From contig CAMGFF010000108.1 in the NCBI GenBank assembly GCA_946055125.1, positions 1-7,336 of the forward strand: a stretch of 7,336 nucleotides of DNA. The letters are read 5' to 3'. The DNA is from an uncultured Prevotellaceae bacterium (GTDB lineage Bacteria; Bacteroidota; Bacteroidia; Bacteroidales; Muribaculaceae). Position 1 is the first letter of the stretch. The number at the start of each line of letters is the position of its first letter. The notes under the pieces are model-generated. The model saw nothing but the letters and a program-made list of their open reading frames with translations, searched no databases and was not told the DNA's origin. Position numbers and translations under genes: made by a program. This document shows, piece by piece, positions 1 to 5,215 of this stretch.

Positions 1-34
1 GATGAAACGCATGTAAACGCTTTTCAATATGTCC

Positions 35-81
35 TTGAACCCACCCAACCGGCACATGGCGTGCCAACGGCGTGGGTTCAA
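35..81. repeat. Inverted repeat with 10-bp perfect arms at a predicted RNA start
   Basis: The arms TTGAACCCAC (35-44) and GTGGGTTCAA (72-81) are perfect reverse complements. Inside them GGCAC (51-55) and GTGCC (61-65) pair around a 5-nt loop, with a mismatched internal loop between the two stems. The outer right arm ends four bases from the -7 box of the leftward promoter at 85-92, so the predicted RNA would begin at or within this structure and carry it as a 5' hairpin. It could be a leader structure or a protein-binding site. No T-run follows on either strand, so it does not look like a terminator. Confidence 0.6.
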
Positions 82-84
82 GAG

Positions 85-116
85 CAAAGTTACAATGAAT
101 TATCGAATTAACCAAA
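85..116 (-). promoter_or_regulatory. Bacteroidetes-type promoter firing leftwards out of the window
   Basis: Read on the minus strand, TAACTTTG (92-85) matches the Bacteroidetes -7 consensus TAnnTTTG exactly. TTTG (116-113) lies 20 bases upstream, the usual place for the -33 element. The predicted start of transcription is near 78-82. The gene served would run off the left edge. Its start is not settled: a minus-strand ATG at 57 opens a frame beginning MCRLGGFKDILK, with no stop before the edge, and an in-frame ATG at 12 begins MRFI. Nineteen codons are too few to call a gene. Confidence 0.6.
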
Positions 117-136
117 TTTTTTTGAAATCAAATTGC

Positions 137-168
137 AAAGGCTTTATGTCACTTAAAGGCTTAAAGTG
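137..168. repeat. Short direct repeat plus 19-bp imperfect palindrome
   Basis: AAAGGCTT occurs at 137-144 and again at 155-162, an 18-nt offset. The second copy is the core of a 19-bp near-palindrome, CACTTAAAGGCTTAAAGTG (150-168), which is symmetrical except for one mismatched pair and the central base. It lies about 35 bp upstream of the -33 element of the leftward promoter, a position where an activator or repressor could bind. A binding role is inference only. Confidence 0.35.
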
Positions 169-200
169 TAAGCATCCGAAATCGGCGTGGTGTCGCCCCT

Positions 201-226
201 GCGCCGGCGGGAGCCGGGACTCCCGG
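201..226. repeat. GC-rich nested inverted repeat
   Basis: GCGCCGGC (201-208) is followed by two overlapping, mutually exclusive inverted repeats: GGGAG/CTCCC (209-213 and 220-224, 6-nt loop) and CCGGGA/TCCCGG (214-219 and 221-226, one central base). Only three Ts follow on the plus strand and no T-run on the minus strand, so a standard intrinsic terminator is not supported. It could be a remnant of a dispersed intergenic repeat or a structured RNA 3' end. In the rest of this gap, 227-387, I see only a weak CGCAC/GTGCG stem near 334-347 and no gene. Confidence 0.35.
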
Positions 227-387
227 TTTATGGGGGGGTAATTTTTGATGATATTTTCATGTAGGGACTCACCTTGGTGTGTCCGTGTTACCGCTGCATC
301 ATCAAGCTATAGCCAAAGCGATTGTGGCAGGGTCGCACCGGGGTGCGTCACTGCATGCGCGTGGTTCGATTATGGGGGCGGCGGCAG

Positions 388-1740
388 TCAGGGGAGGAGG
401 TAGCCGGTGGTGAGGGTGATGGTGAGGAGGTAGAGGGTGATGATGGAGTAGAGGTAGCGGTTGTTGGCCCCTATGCTGCGGGCGCTACGCCACAGGGTGT
501 GGATGGTGATGAATATCAGTGTGGTGATGGTGATGCACCAGGGAGTCCAGCCCCGGGGCATGAGGAGCAGCTCGTGGAGCGTGTCGCCAAGCCAGGAGTG
601 CATGAGCGGCGAGGTGGCGGGGAGGTTGATTGCCACGAAAGCGAGGGTGCCGAGGCCTGTGATGCAGCCCAGGGTGGCGCCGGTGATGCGCCACACCGAG
701 GGGTGGTGCTTAAACTGTAGCATGAGGTACTTGCCTATGAGGGGCATGTTGAAGAAAATCGATGTGATGAGCACTATGCTCGAGAGCTGCGAGCCAAAGA
801 GCATCACCGGCAGTGAGAAGATGAAGATTATCACGCCGAATCGCTGCAGCAGTGTGAGCTTGCGGAATATTCCCACCAGCCGTCGGCCTTTGCCGGCGAG
901 CCAAGGCAGGGAGAGGATTATGGGGAGCGACCAAGGGAATATGCCCAGCACCACATAGCTCAGGAAGATTGTGGCCATGTTGCTGCCTATGTTTCCGGTG
1001 GGCTCAAACTGGTGCTGGAGGTGGAAGATGCAGGAGGCTGTGGAGGTGTTGCCGGTGAGCACGTAGATGGCGAAGAATGCGGCAGCCGAGGCCGTGATGA
1101 GTGCTGCGGTGATTGCTATGTAGCGGCCGTAGGCCCGTGGAGTGGAGGCTGCGATGAATGTGCAGGCCATTATGGCCATCGACACCGGGGCTGTTGCGCC
1201 AATGAGCATGGTGGCGAGGGCGGTGGAGAAGGTGACGAGGTAGAAGTAGCGGCGAGTGCCGTGGTGAAGCCAGTGGTAGAGGCTCATCATGGCGAAGATG
1301 AAGAGGGCCGAGGGCAAGAGCACGGGAGAGGCCGAGAATGTCATGAAGACGACAATGGTGGTTGAGAGGAATAGCAGCGAGGCGAGGAAGGAGGCGTTGA
1401 GTCGCTCAAAGTCGCCGTCGAAGCGGAAGAGGCACAGAGTCATGGTGGCAACTATGGCAGCTCCCGGCAGACGCAGCACCAGTGCGCTGCAAGGGCCGGG
1501 AAAGAGGCCGTGAATGAGCTGCACGAGGTAGAGGTAGGCCGAGTAGAAGATGTCGGCGCGGCTGCCGAATATGTTGGCGAGATTGCCGGTGGCGTTGCCG
1601 GATTCGATGGCGTCGCGCATGCGCAGCTCCACGCCATTCAGGGCCGAGTTGCCCAGCACGGGGAAAATGATCATCGCCACCACGATGGCGAGGAAGATGA
1701 GCAGTGCAATGTCGGTGCTGAGGTGATTGTGCTTCTTCAT
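388..1740 (-). CDS. Polytopic membrane protein, probable GT-C (ArnT/PMT-like) glycosyltransferase
   Basis: A 450-residue protein with about 12-14 hydrophobic segments spread along its whole length; the first is at about residues 11-30. The layout resembles GT-C glycosyltransferases of the GT39/GT83 (PMT_2/ArnT) type, which move a sugar from an undecaprenyl-phosphate carrier on the outer face of the inner membrane. Matching hints are an acidic loop after the first helix (ELRMRDAIESGN, 38-49), RLPGA (90-94) and LGIFPWS (265-271). The KPPLYYW-like segment normal after the acidic loop is not present; its place holds ADIFYSAYLYL. The substrate cannot be predicted, and a degenerate or repurposed member is possible. 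The ATG lies 17 nt after the gtrA-family stop, so the two are probably co-transcribed. This is the last gene of the run, and no clear terminator follows. The membrane-protein call is firm; the enzyme class is a fold-level guess. Confidence 0.65.
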   Translation of the reverse strand: MKKHNHLSTDIALLIFLAIVVAMIIFPVLGNSALNGVELRMRDAIESGNATGNLANIFGSRADIFYSAYLYLVQLIHGLFPGPCSALVLRLPGAAIVATMTLCLFRFDGDFERLNASFLASLLFLSTTIVVFMTFSASPVLLPSALFIFAMMSLYHWLHHGTRRYFYLVTFSTALATMLIGATAPVSMAIMACTFIAASTPRAYGRYIAITAALITASAAAFFAIYVLTGNTSTASCIFHLQHQFEPTGNIGSNMATIFLSYVVLGIFPWSLPIILSLPWLAGKGRRLVGIFRKLTLLQRFGVIIFIFSLPVMLFGSQLSSIVLITSIFFNMPLIGKYLMLQFKHHPSVWRITGATLGCITGLGTLAFVAINLPATSPLMHSWLGDTLHELLLMPRGWTPWCITITTLIFITIHTLWRSARSIGANNRYLYSIITLYLLTITLTTGYLLP

Positions 1741-1757
1741 GATGCGGGGAGAGGTGG

Positions 1758-2192
1758 TTATTTGCGGAAAGTGAGTCGGCGGTTGAAGATATAGTTGCTA
1801 AGAGTGTAGACCACCATGCCTATGCACACTGCGGCATATTCGCCCACCACGTCGCTGGGGATTCCCATGAGAGATATGCCGAGTGCTTTCATGGGGTTGC
1901 GCAGTGCAAGCACTGTGAGAAACTGGAGGCCGAAGCACAGGAGGAACCCCACGATGAAGAGCGACAGCTCGTAGCGGAGGCGGTGATTGTGTGACTTGAA
2001 CACCCAGTTCTTGTTCCAGATGAAGCTGTTGACCACGCCCGCCACATATCCAATCACATCGGCAAGCATGAGCTTCATGCCCAGCAATTCGTTGCACACA
2101 AAGATAACGATGAGGGTGATGAGAGAGTTGCTCACGCCCACGAGGCCATATTTCACCAGCTGCACGGCTGTGGTTTTGTGTTTCTGTTTCAC
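1758..2192 (-). CDS. GtrA-family membrane protein
   Basis: A 144-residue protein with four predicted membrane helices (about 12-33, 40-58, 75-97, 117-135), the normal size and layout of the GtrA family. Typical marks are the start KYGLVGVSNSLITL (14-27) and two family-characteristic repeats at helix ends, NKNWVF (60-65) and NRRLTF (137-142). GtrA proteins are thought to flip undecaprenyl-phosphate-linked sugars across the inner membrane for O-antigen or cell-wall glycosylation, usually beside a GtrB synthase and a GT-C transferase. A GT-C-like gene follows after 17 nt; no GtrB is in the window. The start is GTG at 2192: the frame is closed by the TAA of the upstream TRIC gene 15 nt before, and the first in-frame ATG is codon 39, inside the protein. 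Family assignment is secure, the substrate unknown. Confidence 0.93.
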   Translation of the reverse strand: MKQKHKTTAVQLVKYGLVGVSNSLITLIVIFVCNELLGMKLMLADVIGYVAGVVNSFIWNKNWVFKSHNHRLRYELSLFIVGFLLCFGLQFLTVLALRNPMKALGISLMGIPSDVVGEYAAVCIGMVVYTLSNYIFNRRLTFRK

Positions 2193-2207
2193 TGTAGGTT
2201 GTTGTTG

Positions 2208-2849
2208 TTAGGGTTGTTTATTATCGTTTTCGGGAGAGTAGTAGTTGTGGAGAATGGGTATCGACCAGTTGTATTTCACGGCGAGAATGCGCAGGGCTAT
2301 GACGGTGATGCCGCAGGCGCTCTGCTCGAGGATAACGGAGTCGGAGGCCAGGGAGATTCCCCAGTAGACCAGTCCGCCGGCGATGCAGGCGGTTCCATAT
2401 ATGTCCTTTCGGAAGATAAGAGGCTCCTCGTTGATGAAGATGTCGCGCAGCACACCGCCCAGGGCTCCTGTGGTGGTGCCCATGAAGATGGCCACCCACA
2501 TGGGGAATCCATATATGAGCGACTTCTGTATGCCGATTACCACAAAGAGGGCGAGGCCCACGGTGTCGAAGATAAACATCGTTTGGTCGAGCTTCACGAG
2601 GTAGCGCTTCAGCAGGATAACGGTGAGCAGGGAGAGGCCGGTTACGCCCAGGTACCAGCCATTGAGCATCCAGAAGGGGGTGGCTCCGAGCAGCAGGTCG
2701 CGCACCGTGCCGCCACCAATTGCGGTGGCGAGGCCCACCATGTAGGCGCCAAACCAGTCGAAGCTCTTGGCGGCGGCGAGGCGGATTCCGCTAATTGCGA
2801 AAGCCACCGTGCCCACAATCTCAATTATCAGCAGGAACAGGTCATTCAT
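2208..2849 (-). CDS. TRIC / UPF0126 family cation channel-like membrane protein
   Basis: A 213-residue inner-membrane protein of the bacterial TRIC family (YicG/YadS, formerly UPF0126), built from two homologous three-helix halves plus a final helix. The diagnostic glycine-rich motifs are present in both halves: GGGTVRDLLLG (45-55) and GALGGVLRDIF (128-138). Bacterial members form trimeric channels passing monovalent cations; their role in the cell is not well established. The frame stays open upstream to about 2951, but that extension (MHRPLPQVHGVRH...) lies over nth and is unlike the family. The ATG at 2849 gives the normal N-terminus (MNDLFLLIIEIVGTVAFAISG) and overlaps the nth stop as ATGA, so translation is probably coupled. 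The gtrA-family gene starts 15 nt after its stop. Confidence 0.94.
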   Translation of the reverse strand: MNDLFLLIIEIVGTVAFAISGIRLAAAKSFDWFGAYMVGLATAIGGGTVRDLLLGATPFWMLNGWYLGVTGLSLLTVILLKRYLVKLDQTMFIFDTVGLALFVVIGIQKSLIYGFPMWVAIFMGTTTGALGGVLRDIFINEEPLIFRKDIYGTACIAGGLVYWGISLASDSVILEQSACGITVIALRILAVKYNWSIPILHNYYSPENDNKQP

Positions 2850-3514
2850 GGCTTTGCGGTGTTTTTTTTCTTCGGCTTCGAGGCCGAGGCATAGTGCTTG
2901 CACCACTGTGCAATGCCGCACTCCATGCACTTGGGGGAGCGGGCGGTGCACACATATCGGCCGTGGAGAATGAGCCAGTGGTGGGCTTTTCCCACTAAGT
3001 GGCCGGGAATGTGCTTCACGAGGGTGGTCTCGGTGACGAGCGGGTTGGGAGAGTCGTTTGTGAGCCCTATGCGGTTGGCCACGCGAAACACGTGGGTATC
3101 GACGGCCATCGCGGCCTTGCCGAAGACGACCGAGAGAATCACATTGGCGGTCTTGCGCCCCACGCCGGGGAGCTTCACGAGCGCGTCCATGTCGTCGGGC
3201 ACCTGTCCGCCGTGGAGGTCGACGAGGGCATTAGCCATACCTATGAGAGCGCGGGCCTTGTTGTTGGGGAAGGTCACGCTCTTGATATACTCAAAAATCT
3301 CCTCTACCGAGGCCTTTGCCATAAGTTCAGGAGTGGGGTAGGCGGCAAAGAGGGCGGGAGTGACCATGTTGATGCGCTTGTCGGTGCACTGAGCCGAGAG
3401 GATAACGGCCACGAGCAGCTCAAAGGGGTTGCTGTAGTGCAGCTCCGTTTCGGCCACGGGTCGGTTTTCCAGGAACCAGGCAATCACGCCGGCATATCTC
3501 TCTTTTTGGGTCAT
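2846..3514 (-). CDS. nth: Endonuclease III (DNA glycosylase/AP lyase)
   Basis: A 222-residue bifunctional glycosylase/AP lyase that removes oxidised pyrimidines from DNA in base-excision repair. All key features are present: NPFELLVAVILSAQCTD (29-45), the helix-hairpin-helix LPGVGRKTANVI (115-126) with catalytic Lys121, VDTH (138-141) with catalytic Asp139, and the iron-sulfur cysteines 189, 196, 199 and 205 in the exact C-x6-C-x2-C-x5-C spacing. Length is normal, with a short Lys-rich C-terminal tail (SKPKKKN) after the cluster. The ATG at 3514 begins MTQKERY, a standard start. The stop overlaps the TRIC ATG by four bases. The tail is encoded partly by A8, which contains an A AAA AAC heptamer in frame (see findings). 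crcB lies 45 nt upstream, and I found no TAnnTTTG box between them. Confidence 0.98.
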   Translation of the reverse strand: MTQKERYAGVIAWFLENRPVAETELHYSNPFELLVAVILSAQCTDKRINMVTPALFAAYPTPELMAKASVEEIFEYIKSVTFPNNKARALIGMANALVDLHGGQVPDDMDALVKLPGVGRKTANVILSVVFGKAAMAVDTHVFRVANRIGLTNDSPNPLVTETTLVKHIPGHLVGKAHHWLILHGRYVCTARSPKCMECGIAQWCKHYASASKPKKKNTAKP

Positions 3515-3559
3515 GGCAGTGAATGTGAATCTTTGTTTTTTTCAATTACTACAGTTAGC

Positions 3560-3949
3560 TTAGTGCTCTATCCAGGCGATAACCTTGTCGCCGAGGAAGA
3601 TACCGCCAAAGGCAGCAGCCAGCCCCAGCACGAGGCTGCCGAGCGAATAGAGGGCAGCCGCGCCAAAGTAGCCGTTGCGCAGCATGGCCACCGTCTCAAG
3701 TGAGAAGGAGGAAAAGGTGGTGAATCCGCCCAGCAGACCCACGAAGAGAAACATCTTGGCGACGGTGGGCACTGAGTAGTTGCTCACATAGGCGTAGAGC
3801 AGGCCAATGGCGAAAGAGCCGATAATGTTCACGGTGAGAGTTTGCAGCGGCAGCACCGAGTGTGAACCGCTGAACGAGAGCGACATGGCATAACGCAGAC
3901 AAGAGCCAATCGCTCCACCAAAAGCTACTGCAATGAAATTCCAGAACAT
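3560..3949 (-). CDS. crcB: Fluoride channel CrcB/Fluc
   Basis: A 129-residue inner-membrane protein with four hydrophobic helices, the standard size of a single-gene CrcB/Fluc that works as an antiparallel homodimer exporting fluoride. The signature GGFTTFSSFSLE (74-85), with the TT of the central sodium site and phenylalanines lining the fluoride path, is intact. So are the N-terminal GGAIGSCLRY (11-20) and the helix-2 TVNIIGSFAIGLL (39-51) with its conserved Asn41. The ATG at 3949 gives the usual MFWN start directly before the first helix. There is no sign of a fluoride riboswitch upstream, where the 169-nt gap to pheS is filled by 7-nt repeats, and no clear promoter. Transcription may come through from pheS or from an unrecognised promoter in the repeat region. 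Confidence 0.96.
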   Translation of the reverse strand: MFWNFIAVAFGGAIGSCLRYAMSLSFSGSHSVLPLQTLTVNIIGSFAIGLLYAYVSNYSVPTVAKMFLFVGLLGGFTTFSSFSLETVAMLRNGYFGAAALYSLGSLVLGLAAAFGGIFLGDKVIAWIEH

Positions 3950-3962
3950 AGTGAATAATTAA

Positions 3963-4014
3963 TAGTGGAGAGGTAAGGGGTAAGAGGTAAGAGGTGATTT
4001 AGTGGAGAGGTAAG
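3963..4014. repeat. Degenerate 7-nt repeats (AGGTAAG type) with a 15-nt direct repeat
   Basis: Four consecutive heptads lie at 3971-3998: AGGTAAG, GGGTAAG, AGGTAAG and AGGTGAT. The 15-mer TAGTGGAGAGGTAAG at 3963-3977 is repeated perfectly at 4000-4014, a 37-nt offset, which suggests duplication. On the transcribed (minus) strand this is a pyrimidine-rich stretch immediately before crcB. It is roughly complementary to the heptads at 4075-4109. Confidence 0.75.
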
Positions 4015-4024
4015 AGTGATAAAT

Positions 4025-4078
4025 GAGAAGAGGGGAGTGGAGGGAGAGGAAAGAGAGAATTGCAACAGCCAGCTCTCT
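4025..4078. repeat. Homopurine tract and small hairpin between the heptad blocks
   Basis: On the plus strand 4025-4059 is all purine except one T at 4038. It runs into an inverted repeat AGAGAG (4052-4057) / CTCTCT (4073-4078) with a 15-nt loop, which forms the inner end of the larger heptad stem. The pheS transcript through here would be almost purely C and U. I see no promoter, RNA gene or open frame in it. Confidence 0.5.
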
Positions 4079-4109
4079 AACCCCTACCCCCTAACCTGTA
4101 ACCTCTAAC
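4075..4109. repeat. Degenerate 7-nt repeats (CTCTAAC type), inverted relative to 3971-3998
   Basis: Five consecutive heptads: CTCTAAC, CCCTACC, CCCTAAC, CTGTAAC and CTCTAAC. Reverse-complemented, the unit is close to GGTTAGA, one base from the GGTAAGA unit of the left block. The two blocks could therefore fold into a long imperfect stem just after the pheS stop codon. A role as a pheS 3' end or as an RNA-processing site is possible but unproven. Confidence 0.75.
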
Positions 4110-4118
4110 CTATTTAAT

Positions 4119-5138
4119 TCAGTGTGCCGATTTGAATTCCTCAAGGAAGCGCACGTCGTTCTCGGAGAACATGCGGAGGTCCTTCACGCGATATTTCAGG
4201 TTGGCGATGCGCTCCACGCCCATGCCGAAGGCGTAGCCGCTATACGTCTTGCTGTCGATGCCGCAAGCCTCGAGCACATTGGGGTCCACCATACCGCAGC
4301 CCAGGATTTCCACCCAGCCGGTGTGCTTGCAGAAGTTGCATCCCTTGCCGCCGCAGAGGTCACACGAGATGTCCATCTCGGCCGATGGCTCGGTGAAGGG
4401 GAAGTAGGAGGGGCGGAGGCGGATTTGCGTCTCGGGGCCAAACATCTCGCGGGCGAAGTAGAGCAGAGCCTGCTTCAGGTCGGTGAACGACACGTTCTTG
4501 TCGATATAGAGTCCTTCCACCTGGTGGAAGAAGCAGTGAGCGCGATAGGAGATGGCCTCATTGCGATACACACGACCCGGGCACACGATGCGGATAGGGG
4601 GCTGAGCGTGCTCCATGACGCGGCTTTGCACCGACGAGGTGTGGGTGCGCAGCAGCACGTCGGGCGAGCGCTGAATGAAGAAAGTGTCCTGCATGTCGCG
4701 GGCGGGATGGTCCTCGGCGAAATTCAGCGCGCCAAACACGTGCCAGTCGTCCTCCACCTCGGGACCCTCGGCCACGGTGAAGCCCAGACGCGAGAATATG
4801 TTGATGATTTCCTGGCGCACGAGCGACAGCGGGTGGCGCGTGCCCACCTCGGCGGGAGCGGCGGTGCGGGTGAGGTCGATTGCGGCATCGGTGGTGTCGG
4901 CGCCGGCAAAAGCCTCGCGCAGGGCGTTGATTTTGTCGGTGGCAAGCGTCTTCAGCTCGTTGAGCTTCTGGCCTATCTCACGCTTCTGCTCATTGGGCAC
5001 GTTGCGGAAATCGCTGAAAAGGGCTGTAATCTCGCCCTTCTTACTGAGGTATTTAATGCGCAGAGCCTCGATAGCCTCGGCATTGGCTGCCGTGAGGGTT
5101 TCGATTTGCTCTCTAAGGTTATTTATTTTCTCTAACAT
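4119..5138 (-). CDS. pheS: Phenylalanine-tRNA ligase alpha subunit
   Basis: A 339-residue catalytic subunit of the alpha2-beta2 enzyme that charges tRNA-Phe in the cytoplasm. An N-terminal coiled coil (about 1-78) is followed by the class II core: RHPLSLVRQEI (101-111), GFTVAEGPEVEDD (119-131), RTHTSSVQ (164-171), motif 2 (PGRVYRNEAISYRAHCFFHQVEG, 187-209) and motif 3 (GYAFGMGVERIANLKY, 301-316). A CxxC-x4-CxxC cluster (Cys259, 262, 267, 270) in the insertion before motif 3 is probably metal-binding and recalls other Bacteroidetes-type PheS proteins. The ATG at 5138 (MLEKINNLREQI) is the natural start. The partner pheT is not in the window. pheS is divergent from tilS across 77 bp, with a TAACTTTG box at 5181-5174 on its strand. 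Confidence 0.98.
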   Translation of the reverse strand: MLEKINNLREQIETLTAANAEAIEALRIKYLSKKGEITALFSDFRNVPNEQKREIGQKLNELKTLATDKINALREAFAGADTTDAAIDLTRTAAPAEVGTRHPLSLVRQEIINIFSRLGFTVAEGPEVEDDWHVFGALNFAEDHPARDMQDTFFIQRSPDVLLRTHTSSVQSRVMEHAQPPIRIVCPGRVYRNEAISYRAHCFFHQVEGLYIDKNVSFTDLKQALLYFAREMFGPETQIRLRPSYFPFTEPSAEMDISCDLCGGKGCNFCKHTGWVEILGCGMVDPNVLEACGIDSKTYSGYAFGMGVERIANLKYRVKDLRMFSENDVRFLEEFKSAH

Positions 5139-5173
5139 GATTTTTTAGCTTTGAGTAAAAAATAAATTTTCGG

Positions 5174-5181
5174 CAAAGTTA
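5174..5181 (-). promoter_or_regulatory. Probable pheS -7 box
   Basis: TAACTTTG on the minus strand matches TAnnTTTG exactly and is the same octamer used by the leftward promoter at 85-92. It would start RNA near 5170, leaving a leader of about 30 nt before the pheS ATG. No TTTG is seen about 20 bases upstream, so the -33 element is weak or missing. Confidence 0.5.
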
Positions 5182-5203
5182 CTAAAAATTTGCGTTTACT
5201 TAT

Positions 5204-5211
5204 TAATTTTG
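5204..5211 (+). promoter_or_regulatory. Probable tilS -7 box directly before the start codon
   Basis: TAATTTTG matches TAnnTTTG exactly and ends four bases before the tilS ATG at 5216. If it is the -7 box, the mRNA begins at or within about three bases of the start codon, giving a leaderless or nearly leaderless message. A TTTG at 5189-5192 is too close, 11 bases away, to be a standard -33 element. Confidence 0.5.
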
Positions 5212-5215
5212 CGCT

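Noticed and set aside
72..84. A tRNA T-arm, suggested by GGTTCAA.
   Set aside because: The bases after GGTTCAA do not form the other half of a T-stem and no acceptor or anticodon stem can be built around it; the motif is explained by the inverted repeat.
29..241. A 70-codon plus-strand frame at the left edge.
   Set aside because: It runs through the inverted repeat, the leftward promoter, the palindrome and the GC-rich repeat, has no plus-strand promoter, and its translation shows no domain.
2178..2894. A 238-codon plus-strand frame opposite the TRIC gene, and a similar 234-codon one opposite nth and crcB (2999-3703).
   Set aside because: Both lie antisense to well-supported genes and have low-complexity Gly/Glu/His-rich translations; they are composition artefacts.
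2208..2951. A longer TRIC protein starting at 2951.
   Set aside because: The extra 34 residues overlap nth in another frame and do not resemble the family, whereas the ATG at 2849 gives the canonical N-terminus and an ATGA overlap.
3950..4118. A fluoride riboswitch in front of crcB.
   Set aside because: I could not find the conserved crcB-motif segments; the gap is filled by heptad repeats and a purine tract.
4122..5135. A 337-codon open frame on the plus strand exactly opposite pheS.
   Set aside because: pheS has all class II synthetase motifs on the other strand; the antisense translation resembles no family.
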